This document shows, one piece after another, positions 30,152 to 39,593 of a stretch of 64,000 bases of DNA. The DNA is taken from positions 1-64,000 of the forward strand of contig JAKBUS010000002.1 of the NCBI GenBank assembly GCA_021841585.1, given 5' to 3'. The stretch is from Pseudomonadota bacterium (GTDB taxonomy: Bacteria; Pseudomonadota; Gammaproteobacteria; Acidiferrobacterales; Acidiferrobacteraceae). Position 1 is the first letter of the stretch. Each line of letters opens with the position of its first letter. A model generated the notes under the pieces. It was not told where the DNA came from. It saw nothing but the letters and a program-made list of their open reading frames with translations, and did not search any database. The position numbers were made by a program, and so were the translations under genes.

Positions 30152-31038
30152 GGGGCGTGACTACGGCCGGCGACGCCACGCCAGTAGCCATTGGCAATGA
30201 TACCGCCGGTCAAGGGCACAAGGCGCTTCTGGGCCTCGGCGAGCGGGTAGCGACCGTCCAGGACGCCACGAAAGGCATCGATGACGAGCGCCGTGTCGCG
30301 GACCTCCGGCATGATGCGCAGGATATCGACGCCCGCCTCGCGCATGGCCTCGATCTCGCCCAACACATTGATCGGGTGCCCGGCATGGACCTGCAGACCG
30401 TTCAACGTGAGGAATGCATCGTCCTCCTGGGTCCGCACCAGGACCCCCTCGGGCTCCTGTTCACACACCCATTCGCACTGATCCTTGCCGCGATCGGCGT
30501 TGCGGGCGCTGAAACAGCGCGCCGAGTAGGCCAGCGCCGGGCGACCGAAGGCCAGCGCCTCGCAGTCGAGACGGGCGGGCCCGGCCGCGCGCAAGGCGCC
30601 GAGGGCCGCGCCGCTCAGCTCCACGGAGGCCACGAAGCGCGTAGCACCGGCCTCGGCAAGTATGGCCAGGGCGTCCTCGTTATAGATGTTCAGGGTCGCG
30701 CCGGCAACGAAGGGCGCACCACGACACAACGATACCGCGCTCATGTCGTTGGCCTCAACGAGGTAGCGACCGTTTGCGCACAACCTCCGGGTGGCCTTGA
30801 GCTCCGCCTCGCCATCCACCAGGACGAGGCTCGACAGCACCACCTCCTTGCCATGATCGGCGAGGCGATCGGCGATGGCCAGCCACTCGGCGAGCGTCGG
30901 CCCGCGGCGCTTGTAACACACGGTCTCACCCAGATAGACGATGTCGATCGGCGTGGATGCGATCGCGGCATAGAAATCCGTGACCACATCGGCCGGCCAG
31001 AAAAACGGTATGGGCGCGAGCGCAAGCCTCATCGCCAC
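30148..31038 (-). CDS. ubiV: U32 peptidase family, UbiV-like (O2-independent ubiquinone hydroxylation)
   Basis: DIVYLGETVCYKRR...ARCFSARNADRGKDQCEWVCEQEPEG cysteines fit the UbiV pattern; overlaps ubiU. Confidence 0.85.
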   Translation of the reverse strand: MAMRLALAPIPFFWPADVVTDFYAAIASTPIDIVYLGETVCYKRRGPTLAEWLAIADRLADHGKEVVLSSLVLVDGEAELKATRRLCANGRYLVEANDMSAVSLCRGAPFVAGATLNIYNEDALAILAEAGATRFVASVELSGAALGALRAAGPARLDCEALAFGRPALAYSARCFSARNADRGKDQCEWVCEQEPEGVLVRTQEDDAFLTLNGLQVHAGHPINVLGEIEAMREAGVDILRIMPEVRDTALVIDAFRGVLDGRYPLAEAQKRLVPLTGGIIANGYWRGVAGRSHAP

Positions 31039-32036
31039 GGCCTATGAAAAGCGCCAAGGGTCTGCTGGTGGCCCTCGGACAGGGCCGCGAGGCCCGCAGC
31101 CCATTCCGGGCGGACGGTGAAGGCCGCCGGGTCCCGGCCACAGGCATCGAGGGCGGCGCGCATGATGGCGGTGACGCGCGCCACATAGGATGGCGAGCGC
31201 TGCCGGCCCTCGATCTTGATGGCGCGCACCGGGATACGCGCGAGGTCGGCGAGGATCGGCAGGACGTTCAGGCTGGTCGGCTCTTCCAAGGCATAGGTCA
31301 CGCGGTTATCGACCTTGAACCGCCCCTTGCAGATCGTGGGATAGCCGGCCTTCTCGGTCTTTTCGAAGGCATCGATCAGGACCCCGTTCAAACGCACGCG
31401 CCGGCGCCCGCCCTGCTCCTCCCAGCGCACCGCCGAGGCCGGCGAGCAGGCCCCACAGGTGTTGGGCGAGACCCCAGTCGCATAGGAGGACAGCGCGCAA
31501 CGCCCCTCGACCATGACGCATAGGCCGCCGAACGCAAACACCTCCAGGTCCAAAGGCGCGCCCGCGGCGAGCTTGATGACCTGGTTCAAGGCCAGGACCC
31601 GCGGCAGAATGACGCGCGTCGCCCCAAAGGTCTCGGCGTAAAATCGCAGGGACTCGGCATTGGTGGCCGACCCCTGGACGGACAGATGGCGGGGTACCGC
31701 GTGGTGGTGTTCGGCACAATGACGCAGGACCGCGAGATCGGCGGCGATGACCGCGTCGACCCCGGCGCCGATGGCCTGGTCGGCGGTCTGCCGCCAGAGG
31801 CCGACCCGTCCCGGCTGGGCATAGGTGTTTAGCGCCAGGTAAACCTTGCGCTTGCGGTCGTGGGCATAGCGGACCCCGGAAGCAAGCTCGGTGGGCGTGA
31901 GGTTGAGGCCCGGGAAATTGCGCGCATTGGTCTCGTTACGCAACCCGACATAGATGGCATCGGCACCATGGTCGACCGCCGCCTCCAGGGCCGCCAGGGT
32001 CCCGGCCGGGCACACAAGTTCGGGAACGGCTACCAT
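31029..32036 (-). CDS. ubiU: U32 peptidase family, UbiU-like (O2-independent ubiquinone hydroxylation)
   Basis: VPELVCPAGTLAALEAAVDHGADAIYVGLRNETNARNFPGLN...GLCVMVEGRCALSSYATGVSPNTCGACSPA...TICKGRF...IKIEGRQRSPSYV. True start ATG at 32036. Confidence 0.9.
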   Translation of the reverse strand: MVAVPELVCPAGTLAALEAAVDHGADAIYVGLRNETNARNFPGLNLTPTELASGVRYAHDRKRKVYLALNTYAQPGRVGLWRQTADQAIGAGVDAVIAADLAVLRHCAEHHHAVPRHLSVQGSATNAESLRFYAETFGATRVILPRVLALNQVIKLAAGAPLDLEVFAFGGLCVMVEGRCALSSYATGVSPNTCGACSPASAVRWEEQGGRRRVRLNGVLIDAFEKTEKAGYPTICKGRFKVDNRVTYALEEPTSLNVLPILADLARIPVRAIKIEGRQRSPSYVARVTAIMRAALDACGRDPAAFTVRPEWAAGLAALSEGHQQTLGAFHRPWR

Positions 32037-32962
32037 GAGAGCCCCTCGCAGGCGAGCGCCCCCTGACGAGTCCCGCGTCGCGCCAGTTCGGCGGTAATGG
32101 CATTCAACACCCGCCACTTTCCGACACACCAGTCCGGGGCCAGGAGCAGGGCCGCCTTGGCGGTCCCCGTGAGGCGATGGAAGACGACGTGGCGGGGCGT
32201 GCGCTCGACGAGATCGGCCACGATGCCGACGTAAGTCGACAGCTCGAGCGGTACGAGCCGGCCGGCCCGGAAGTCGTGGGCGAGACGGCTGCCACGCACG
32301 ACATGCAGCGGGTGGATCTTGAGGCCGGCGACACCCAACGACAGCACGCGCGCAAGCGTGCGCAAGGCGTGGTCACGGCCTTCTTCCGGCAGACCCACGA
32401 TAAGGTGGGTGCATACCGGGATCCGGTAACGCTGCAGCAGGGCGATGGCCTCGCGATACTCGCCATAACCGTGGCCCCGATTGACGCGCGCGAGCGTCTC
32501 GTCAAAGCTCGATTGCAGCCCGAGCTCCACCCAGACCGAAAGCCCCTGGTCCCGGTACGAGGCGATCAAGGCGACCACCGCCTCCGACAGGCAATCGGGG
32601 CGCGTGCCCACGCTCAGGCCCACGACCCCCGGTACCGCCAAGGCCTGCTCGTAGGCCGCGCTCAACTGGGACAAGGGGGCGTAAGTATTCGTGTAGGTCT
32701 GAAAATACGCGATGACCTTGCGCGCGCGCGTGCGCCGCCGGACACAGCGCATGCCTTCGCGCACCTGATCGGCTATCCCGCGCGCCGCGGTGGCGGGATG
32801 AAACGACTTGTTGTTGCAAAACGTGCAGCCGCCGCGCCCCCGCGACCCGTCACGATTGGGGCAGGTAAAACCGGCATCCACGGTCACCTTGTGGACGCGC
32901 TCGCCGAATTCACGGAGAAGCTGTTGCCCAAAGGTCTCAACGAACTCGGAAAGAACGGCCAT
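32030..32962 (-). CDS. YhcC-like (TIGR01212-type) radical SAM protein
   Basis: VTVDAGFTCPNRDGSRGRGGCTFCNNKSFHP...IAYFQTYTNTYAPLSQL...VVGLSVGTRPDCLSEAVVALI...CTHLIVGLPEEGRDHALRT. Confidence 0.88.
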   Translation of the reverse strand: MAVLSEFVETFGQQLLREFGERVHKVTVDAGFTCPNRDGSRGRGGCTFCNNKSFHPATAARGIADQVREGMRCVRRRTRARKVIAYFQTYTNTYAPLSQLSAAYEQALAVPGVVGLSVGTRPDCLSEAVVALIASYRDQGLSVWVELGLQSSFDETLARVNRGHGYGEYREAIALLQRYRIPVCTHLIVGLPEEGRDHALRTLARVLSLGVAGLKIHPLHVVRGSRLAHDFRAGRLVPLELSTYVGIVADLVERTPRHVVFHRLTGTAKAALLLAPDWCVGKWRVLNAITAELARRGTRQGALACEGLSW

Positions 32963-33611
32963 CGGTCGACTCCAGAGGCCGCGCCCGAAACGCGACACTC
33001 AACTCGCGCGCGATACGCGCGCAACCATCAATATCCACGCCCTCCAGGCCCGCGATCGCGGTCAGGGTGACGCGCGGCACGAATGCCCGGCAGCGCGCGG
33101 CGAACGCCAGCATGGCGGCGTAACTGCCGGGGCGGCTGGGACGGCACAGGTGCTCATAGGTACGCTCGTCTGCGGCATTGAGCGAGATCGAGACATGATC
33201 GATGACGCCGGCGAGCTCCGGGGCCACATCGCGGCCCTGCACGAGGCTTGCCAGGCCATCGGTATTGAGACGTATCGGCCGGCCCTCGGCACGCAGGGCG
33301 GCAGCCACCGCCAAGAGCGCGGACCAGCGCGTCGTGGGCTCCCCCAGCCCGCAAAAGACGTATTCCGAGCATGGCCCCTCGGCACGCGCCGCCTCGATCA
33401 CGGTCGCGACCGGGGGTTCGTCAACCGTCCGGAGGCGCAGCCGTGCCTCGCCTACCGTCCACAAACCATGAAACTTGGGGCAAAACCGGCAACGCAGGGT
33501 ACAGCGGTTGCTCAGGTTCAGATAGACGGCGTCGCGCAGGCGGTAGGCAGCCACGACCGGCGGTGAACACCCGGCGCCGTCTTTCCTTGCCACCGCCGTC
33601 TTTATAGGCAC
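32937..33611 (-). CDS. radical SAM protein (TatD-associated rSAM-like)
   Basis: AVYLNLSNRCTLRCRFCPKFHGLWTVGEARLRL...EYVFCGLGEPTTRWSALLAVAAAL...HVSISLNAADERTYEHLCRP; likely GTG start at 33611 (ORF track starts at 33737). Confidence 0.78.
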   Translation of the reverse strand: MPIKTAVARKDGAGCSPPVVAAYRLRDAVYLNLSNRCTLRCRFCPKFHGLWTVGEARLRLRTVDEPPVATVIEAARAEGPCSEYVFCGLGEPTTRWSALLAVAAALRAEGRPIRLNTDGLASLVQGRDVAPELAGVIDHVSISLNAADERTYEHLCRPSRPGSYAAMLAFAARCRAFVPRVTLTAIAGLEGVDIDGCARIARELSVAFRARPLESTDGRSFRVR

Positions 33612-33677
33612 GCCCCACCCCACCCAAAAATCCGCAACTACGGGCGTGCAGTTTACGCAGCCGGATGGTCTGCTGAA

Positions 33678-33691
33678 TTGACTTCTGTCAA
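33678..33691. promoter_or_regulatory. FNR/DNR-like palindrome TTGAC-TTCT-GTCAA between the rSAM operon and nrdD
   Basis: Direct read of TTGACTTCTGTCAA, symmetric half-sites; TTGTAT at 33711-33716 is a possible -10 for nrdD at class II-like spacing. Confidence 0.65.
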
Positions 33692-33745
33692 AGGGCCTTA
33701 CCGCAAGGAGTTGTATTTGTAGTCGTCCGAAACACAAGGAGTAGG

Positions 33746-35752
33746 GTGCTCATGGTCACGAAAACCCCCGATAACGTACGCAAGCGTGATGGCCGTGTCG
33801 CATCCTTCGATGATCGCAAGATCTATTATGCGCTGCTACGCGCGGGACTTGCGACCGGCGAGTACGGGCCCGATGAGGCGACACGCATGACCCAAGAGGT
33901 CCGCGATCGTTGTCCCGCCGGGAGTCCCGACGTCGAGACCATCCAGGATCTCGTGGAAGACAACCTCCTTATCCACGGCTATCGGCGCACCGCCCGCGCC
34001 TACATAGTCTATCGCGAGAAGCGGCGGCTGACCCGCGAACAAGGCAAGGTCCGCGTCGAGGTCGAGGAGGCGATCACCGAATACCTGGATCGCCGCGACT
34101 GGCGCGTGCAGGCCAACGCCAATCAGGGCTATTCGCTCGGCGGACTCATATTGAGCGTATCGGGCAAGATGGTGGCAAACTTCTGGCTGAACCACGTCTA
34201 CCCAAAAGAGGTGGGCGAGGCGCATCGCGATGGCGCACTACACATCCACGACCTGGACATGCTGTCTGGCTACTGCGCGGGCTGGTCGCTGCGCACGCTG
34301 CTCACGGAAGGCCTGAACGGGGTCGCGAACAAGGTCGAGGCGAGCCCCCCGAAACACCTTTCGAGCGCCGTCGGCCAGATCGTGAACTTTCTTGGCACCC
34401 TGCAGAACGAATGGGCCGGCGCGCAGGCCTTTAGCTCCTTCGACACCTACCTCGCCCCCTTCATACGCAAGGACCGCATGCGCTACGAGGAGGTCCTGCA
34501 ATGCATCCAGGAGCTCATCTACAACCTGAACATCCCCTCGCGCTGGGGGACGCAGACGCCGTTCACCAACCTCACCTTCGACTGGACGTGCCCCGAAGAT
34601 CTGCGTGATCAGGTGCCGGTCGTGGGCGGCGAGGAGATGCCCTTTACCTACGGTGACCTGGCACCGGAAATGGCCATGATCAATAAGGCCTATCTCGAGG
34701 TCATGGAGACCGGTGACGCCAAGGGGCGGGTATTCACGTTCCCAATTCCGACCTACAACATCACCCCCGACTTCGACTGGGAGGGCGAGAACGTCGAGCG
34801 CCTGTTCTCCCTGACCGCGAAATACGGCCTGCCTTATTTCCAGAACTTCATGAATTCGGACCTGAAGCCGCATATGGTTCGCTCCATGTGCTGCCGTTTG
34901 CAGCTCGACCTCACCGAACTCCTGAAGCGCGGCAATGGCTTGTTCGGATCGGCCGAACAGACCGGGTCGCTCGGCGTCGTCACAATCAATTGCGCGCGCC
35001 TCGGCTACCTGCACCGCGGCGACGAGGCGGGGATCATCACCCATCTCGACCGGCTGCTGGAGCTCGCGCGCACGAGCCTCGAGATCAAGCGCAAGACCAT
35101 ACAGACCTACATGGATCAGGGCCTGTTCCCGTACACAAAACGCTATCTGGGCACGCTGCGTAACCACTTCTCGACGATAGGCGTCAACGGGATCAACGAG
35201 ATGGTGCGCAACTTCTCGGCCGGCGTGATCGACATCACCGATGCCGCTGGCCACGCGCAGGCCTGCCGCCTGCTCGATCATGTGCGCACGCGGCTCGCCG
35301 GTTTCCAGGAGCAGACCGGTCATCTCTACAACCTCGAGGCCTCGCCCGCCGAGGGTGCGACCTACCGGTTCGCGCGCGCCGACCGCAAGCGCTTTCCCGG
35401 GATCCTGCAGGCCGGGACCACCGACCGCCCCTACTACACGAATTCATCGCAGTTGCCGGTCGGTTTCACTGAAGATCCCTTCGAGGCATTGGAGCGTCAG
35501 GAGGATCTCCAGAGGCGTTACACGGGGGGCACGGTCCTGCATCTCTACATGAACGAGCGGCTGTCTGACGCGTCGGTGGCGCGTGACCTCGTGCGACGCG
35601 CCTTGACGCGCTTTCGTCTGCCGTACATCACCATTACACCGACGTTTTCGATATGTCCGCGCCACGGCTATATCGCGGGCGAACATGTCTTTTGCCCGAC
35701 CTGCGACGAAGAGGCGTGGGCGCGGCGGCGGGCCCTGGCACAGGGCGAATGA
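33746..35752 (+). CDS. nrdD: anaerobic (class III) ribonucleoside-triphosphate reductase large polypeptide, lacking the C-terminal glycyl-radical segment
   Basis: N-terminal ATP-cone-like VRKRDGRVASFDDRKIYYALLRAG; NrdD core; ends ...TFSICPRHGYIAGEHVFCPTCDEEAWARRRALAQGE*, before the glycyl-radical loop. Confidence 0.93.
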   Translation: MLMVTKTPDNVRKRDGRVASFDDRKIYYALLRAGLATGEYGPDEATRMTQEVRDRCPAGSPDVETIQDLVEDNLLIHGYRRTARAYIVYREKRRLTREQGKVRVEVEEAITEYLDRRDWRVQANANQGYSLGGLILSVSGKMVANFWLNHVYPKEVGEAHRDGALHIHDLDMLSGYCAGWSLRTLLTEGLNGVANKVEASPPKHLSSAVGQIVNFLGTLQNEWAGAQAFSSFDTYLAPFIRKDRMRYEEVLQCIQELIYNLNIPSRWGTQTPFTNLTFDWTCPEDLRDQVPVVGGEEMPFTYGDLAPEMAMINKAYLEVMETGDAKGRVFTFPIPTYNITPDFDWEGENVERLFSLTAKYGLPYFQNFMNSDLKPHMVRSMCCRLQLDLTELLKRGNGLFGSAEQTGSLGVVTINCARLGYLHRGDEAGIITHLDRLLELARTSLEIKRKTIQTYMDQGLFPYTKRYLGTLRNHFSTIGVNGINEMVRNFSAGVIDITDAAGHAQACRLLDHVRTRLAGFQEQTGHLYNLEASPAEGATYRFARADRKRFPGILQAGTTDRPYYTNSSQLPVGFTEDPFEALERQEDLQRRYTGGTVLHLYMNERLSDASVARDLVRRALTRFRLPYITITPTFSICPRHGYIAGEHVFCPTCDEEAWARRRALAQGE

Positions 35753-35769
35753 GGCTGAAGGAGGGAACT

Positions 35770-35952
35770 ATGGATGGAATAGCGAACGGTAAGGAAGGAT
35801 CGGTCGGCGGGCTGCGCCCAGAGGAACGGCAGGCCTGCGAGGTCTGGACGCGGGTGATGGGCTACCATCGGCCAGTCGCCTCGTTCAACGAAGGCAAGAA
35901 GGGCGAGCACTACGAGCGCCAGTTCTTCGTGGAGACCAGGCTTTCGGCGTGA
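35770..35952 (+). CDS. separate glycyl-radical domain of anaerobic ribonucleotide reductase
   Basis: MDGIANGKEGSVGGLRPEERQACEVWTRVMGYHRPVASFNEGKKGEHYERQFFVETRLSA; CEVWTRVMGYHRP...NEGKK is the usual NrdD C-terminus. AAGGAGG ribosome-binding site before ATG; frame differs from nrdD. Confidence 0.88.
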   Translation: MDGIANGKEGSVGGLRPEERQACEVWTRVMGYHRPVASFNEGKKGEHYERQFFVETRLSA

Positions 35953-36638
35953 ACCTGCGTCTAGGCGGCTTCGTGCCCTGGAGTAGCGTCGATTATCCAG
36001 GGCATCAGGCCGCTGTCTTGTTTGTGATCGGCTGTCCGTGGCGCTGCCCGTATTGCCACAATAGCCATCTCTGGACTGGCGAGCCGGGCCTCTCGTGGCC
36101 GGTAGTGCGCGGATTTCTCGAGACCCGCGTGGGTCTCCTGGACGCGGTCGTCGTGAGTGGCGGCGAGCCGTTGGCCCAGGCCGCGGCGGTTCGCGAGGCG
36201 CTCGCGGAGATTCGCACCCTGGGGTTCGCGACCGCCCTGCACACCGCCGGCGTGTCGCCGCGGCGCCTGCAGGCCATGCTTGGCGATCTCGACTGGATCG
36301 GGCTCGACATCAAGGGGCCGTTTTCCCGCTACGATGCAATCACGGCGCGTGACGAGAGCGGCGCGGCCGCGCGCGCGTCGGTCGAGACCGTATTGCACAG
36401 CGGAAAGCCTCACGAGCTACGCACCACCGTCCATCCAGAACTGTTGTCTGATCATGATCTTATAACGATGCTAAGGGAGCTTGTCGCCCTCGGCGCGCGC
36501 TCGGTGACGCTGAAGAACTTTCGACCCATGGGCTGCCCCGATCCGCGACTTGCGGCGACCTATCGCCCGTGGCTTACGCCGCGGCTCGCCACCGAACTGC
36601 GCGCGATCATGCCAGGCGTGGTGCTGCCCGAGGGTTAG
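35949..36638 (+). CDS. nrdG: anaerobic ribonucleotide reductase activating protein (radical SAM)
   Basis: LGGFVPWSSVDYPGHQAAVLFVIGCPWRCPYCHNSHLW (CxxxCxxC); ATGA overlap with the glycyl-radical ORF. Confidence 0.93.
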   Translation: MNLRLGGFVPWSSVDYPGHQAAVLFVIGCPWRCPYCHNSHLWTGEPGLSWPVVRGFLETRVGLLDAVVVSGGEPLAQAAAVREALAEIRTLGFATALHTAGVSPRRLQAMLGDLDWIGLDIKGPFSRYDAITARDESGAAARASVETVLHSGKPHELRTTVHPELLSDHDLITMLRELVALGARSVTLKNFRPMGCPDPRLAATYRPWLTPRLATELRAIMPGVVLPEG

Positions 36639-37115
36639 TCACCCGACGCCCTGGGCGCCGAGCACCGCGGCGGCTACCACGATGAGGGCAAGTACCAGCA
36701 AAACCGCGTGACCGCGCAACAGCATGAGCCGCGTGGCCTCGCCTGCGCGCGCGCCGCGCTCGCGCACATGGCGGTGCAGGACCGCCGGCTCGAGCACGAA
36801 CAGCAAGAGCGTGAAGAGCGCCCAGAACGCGATCATGCCGTCGAGCCATAAGCCATGGACGCTAGCCATGAGCCCCGCAAGACGGAGTCGCGCCAGCATA
36901 TAGCCACCCGAGGCCCCCACGACCAGCACCAAGACCCGCGCCTGCAGACCGAATCTCCGCTCGATCTCAAGGAATGCCGGGATGCGCTGCGCGACCGGCA
37001 GGCGCGCCAGGACCGGAAGCACCACCGTGGTAACGAACGCTAGGCCACCGATCCACAAGATCACGGACAGGATATGCACGGCGAGCAGTATGGGCAGGAT
37101 CGGAAGGCCGGTCAT
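36639..37115 (-). CDS. CopD-like / putative integral membrane protein
   Basis: ILLAVHILSVILWIGGLAFVTTVVLPVLARLP...ERRFGLQARVLVLVVGASGGYML; His-containing TM helices; ATGA overlap with NnrS gene. Confidence 0.7.
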   Translation of the reverse strand: MTGLPILPILLAVHILSVILWIGGLAFVTTVVLPVLARLPVAQRIPAFLEIERRFGLQARVLVLVVGASGGYMLARLRLAGLMASVHGLWLDGMIAFWALFTLLLFVLEPAVLHRHVRERGARAGEATRLMLLRGHAVLLVLALIVVAAAVLGAQGVG

Positions 37116-38329
37116 GACGCTGGCTCGCGGCGAGTGGTGGCGAGCATCACGGCATAACGGGCCGCCCAGGGTAGCAAGGCCACGATCGCGACCGGCGCTG
37201 CGAACACGCTCAGATCGTAAGGGGCGAGCCGATCAAGCGCCGGGATAGCGGCAGCGATGCGCAAAATGGCCGCGGCCTCGACGCCAAGGAGGGCCACCCA
37301 ACTTGAGGCATCACTGGCCAACAGGCGACCGGAGTGGCCGCGCGTGACGCGCGTGGCCATGGCGACGATGAGACTCAGGCCAAAGCCGATCCCCAAGGCA
37401 TGGAGCGGACCGCGCCCCAGGGCCTGGTCGCCCGCGGCGAGACTGGCATCGCTCGCGGCATAGAGCGCAAAGCCCACCCCCAGCCACGCGTAGCCGGCAT
37501 ACAAAAGCGCAAGCAGGCCATGGCGCATGACGTCCCGCCGAAACCAGAGGACCAAATGGTACCAGGCAGCCACGGCGATAGTGAGATCGAGCGCGGCTTG
37601 CGCGCCGGCGAAGCCAAGGCTTGCGAGCAACGCGTGGCCCGCGGTCGCGGCCAGGAAGGCCATTGGGACTTTGGGGTTGGCGGGGGGCCGCCGATAGCCG
37701 GTGAGGACCGAGGCCGTGAAAAACGGGATCATGCGGTAACTGACCCCAAACAAAGTGGGTATGAGGAAGCCAAAGAGGCCGACGCGGATCGGGATCAGGG
37801 GCGACACCGGCGATCCGCGCCAGAGCGCGGCGGCATAGAGCAGGAGACCCGCGACCTCGGCTGTGAGCGTCCAGACAAAGACCAGTACCCCGCTGCGCGC
37901 CGTCTTGCGCGCGCGGCGGTAGACGCCGATGAGCGAAGCGACAAGGCGCGCATCGCCCACGGCCATGAGCAGCGCGCCAAGGACCAGCGCGCGCCCGCCA
38001 AGGGCAAGACCCGCGTACACCAGGGCAAGACCCACGGCGCGCAACGTGAAGGCATCGCGGTAGGCGCGGCGGGGTGGCGGCGTGGTCTGCATCCATCGCG
38101 GGAAGGTGGTGGCGAGAAAGCCGAACACGAAAAAGGGAAAGACCCCGTAGATCATCAGGAAACCATGCAAGGCGACCGGCGAGACCGGCAGGGCCGGCAA
38201 GGCATAGGCGCCAGCAAAGACCCCGAGCAGCCACAAGGCCCAGAGGATCAGGGCCACCAGGATCTGTGCAAGCCCGCCCAGAAAATAGGCGATGTGGGGC
38301 GCGTCAAAGAGTCGCATGCGGCAGGACAT
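37112..38329 (-). CDS. NnrS family protein
   Basis: APHIAYFLGGLAQILVALILWAL...HGFLMIYGVFPFFVFGFLATTFPRWMQ...HALGIGFGLSLIVAMATRVTRGHSGRLL; start may be 38317. Confidence 0.88.
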   Translation of the reverse strand: MSCRMRLFDAPHIAYFLGGLAQILVALILWALWLLGVFAGAYALPALPVSPVALHGFLMIYGVFPFFVFGFLATTFPRWMQTTPPPRRAYRDAFTLRAVGLALVYAGLALGGRALVLGALLMAVGDARLVASLIGVYRRARKTARSGVLVFVWTLTAEVAGLLLYAAALWRGSPVSPLIPIRVGLFGFLIPTLFGVSYRMIPFFTASVLTGYRRPPANPKVPMAFLAATAGHALLASLGFAGAQAALDLTIAVAAWYHLVLWFRRDVMRHGLLALLYAGYAWLGVGFALYAASDASLAAGDQALGRGPLHALGIGFGLSLIVAMATRVTRGHSGRLLASDASSWVALLGVEAAAILRIAAAIPALDRLAPYDLSVFAAPVAIVALLPWAARYAVMLATTRREPAS

Positions 38330-39593
38330 CGGTAGTAGCGCGCACCAAACGCTTGTAGAAGACGAGCGCCATGATGAGATTGCCGCCGAGCATCATGCCA
38401 TCGGCCATCCACGCCGCGCCCGCGACCTCGCCAAGCGCCCGCGGCCAGCCGATCGCCGCGAGGCCCAGGCCGAGAGCGGCGGCGTGGATGGCCGCGTGGC
38501 GCTTGATGGTGCGCTCGCCGATCACAGACGACATCAGCACCTGAGGGGCGCGCGGCTGGCTCTGGAGATGGAGCCATATGAGGAAAGGCACGATCTTGTA
38601 GAGCATGCCGTCGATCAGCGAGACCGCGGCACCGGCAATAGCAAGAAACCCAAAGACGAGCGGCCCCTTGAGCCCCGTCACGAAATGCGCGGCCATGAGC
38701 CCGCCCACCACGGCCGCGCCCATCAGGCAGGCGAGCCCCATGTACCAGAAAATGGTCATGGCGTCGGCCCGCCGACGGGTGCGTGTCCCAAGACGATACG
38801 TTGCATGCGCGGCGGCCGTGGCAGCCACGAGCGCGAGGGCGATGCGCGGCACGGCGCGTATCACGCCGTGCGCCCAGGCATCGGCGGCAAGCGTCGCCAG
38901 CAGCAGGCCAAGGATGAGCGGCCCAAGACCTAGCGATACGCGCGCAGGCCACGGGTGCACGCCCTGAAACATCGGCAAGACCTGAGCGGCGACCGCTGCC
39001 CACAACACGAAAGTGCCACCGACAAGCGCCCACAACGGATGCGTGTCGAGCAGCCCCATGGAAATGGGCGCGCCGGTGGCGTGCTCGCTGGCCAAAACGA
39101 GGCCCAGAACCAACGCGACCGCGAGCATCAGGATGGCATAGAGCATGGGGGTCATGGTCTTCTGCCTTGGCAATCGCCATAAGACTCCGACCGCCGGGAC
39201 GGTGAAGACCGCGGCCGCAAGCGCAAGCGCGATTGCCGCGAGCGCAAAGAGTGACGCCTCACCATAAAGAAAGGCCGCAGCCAGCAACGCGGCGCCCAGG
39301 GCCAGACCCCAGCGAATGATGGGCATGAGCACGGTCGCGTAGGGCAGCGCGGTGCCCGCGACCACGGGGACCAGCTGAAATACGGCGGCGGTGACCGTCA
39401 GGGTCAGAAAACCTACGGTCACGAGATGGGTGGCGGCCAGAAGGCCGGGGGTATAGCGATCGGCCCAGACGCCGGGGCCGGCGACCATCAACACAACCCC
39501 GGATGCCGCCAGGAACCAGGGCGCGAGGAGAAAGGATCGCAGGACCAGCATGAGCGGCGGGGCTTCGTCGAAGGCAAGCGCCTGGGTATTCAT
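38304..39593 (-). CDS. multi-TM NnrS-like / heme-copper-like membrane protein
   Basis: True start MNTQALAFDEAPPL at 39593; about 12 TM segments; ATHLVTVGFLTLTVTAAVFQLVPVVAG and DGMLYKIVPFLIWLHLQ. Confidence 0.65.
   Translation of the reverse strand: MNTQALAFDEAPPLMLVLRSFLLAPWFLAASGVVLMVAGPGVWADRYTPGLLAATHLVTVGFLTLTVTAAVFQLVPVVAGTALPYATVLMPIIRWGLALGAALLAAAFLYGEASLFALAAIALALAAAVFTVPAVGVLWRLPRQKTMTPMLYAILMLAVALVLGLVLASEHATGAPISMGLLDTHPLWALVGGTFVLWAAVAAQVLPMFQGVHPWPARVSLGLGPLILGLLLATLAADAWAHGVIRAVPRIALALVAATAAAHATYRLGTRTRRRADAMTIFWYMGLACLMGAAVVGGLMAAHFVTGLKGPLVFGFLAIAGAAVSLIDGMLYKIVPFLIWLHLQSQPRAPQVLMSSVIGERTIKRHAAIHAAALGLGLAAIGWPRALGEVAGAAWMADGMMLGGNLIMALVFYKRLVRATTDVLPHATL

Noticed and set aside
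34238-35323. 361-aa minus-strand ORF inside nrdD
   Set aside because: Shadow ORF of a strongly conserved gene in high-GC DNA; no recognisable domain.
35750-35769. UGA at nrdD end as selenocysteine or programmed frameshift joining it to the glycyl-radical ORF
   Set aside because: The downstream ORF is in a different frame, has its own AAGGAGG and ATG, and there is no slippery heptamer at the junction that I can see.
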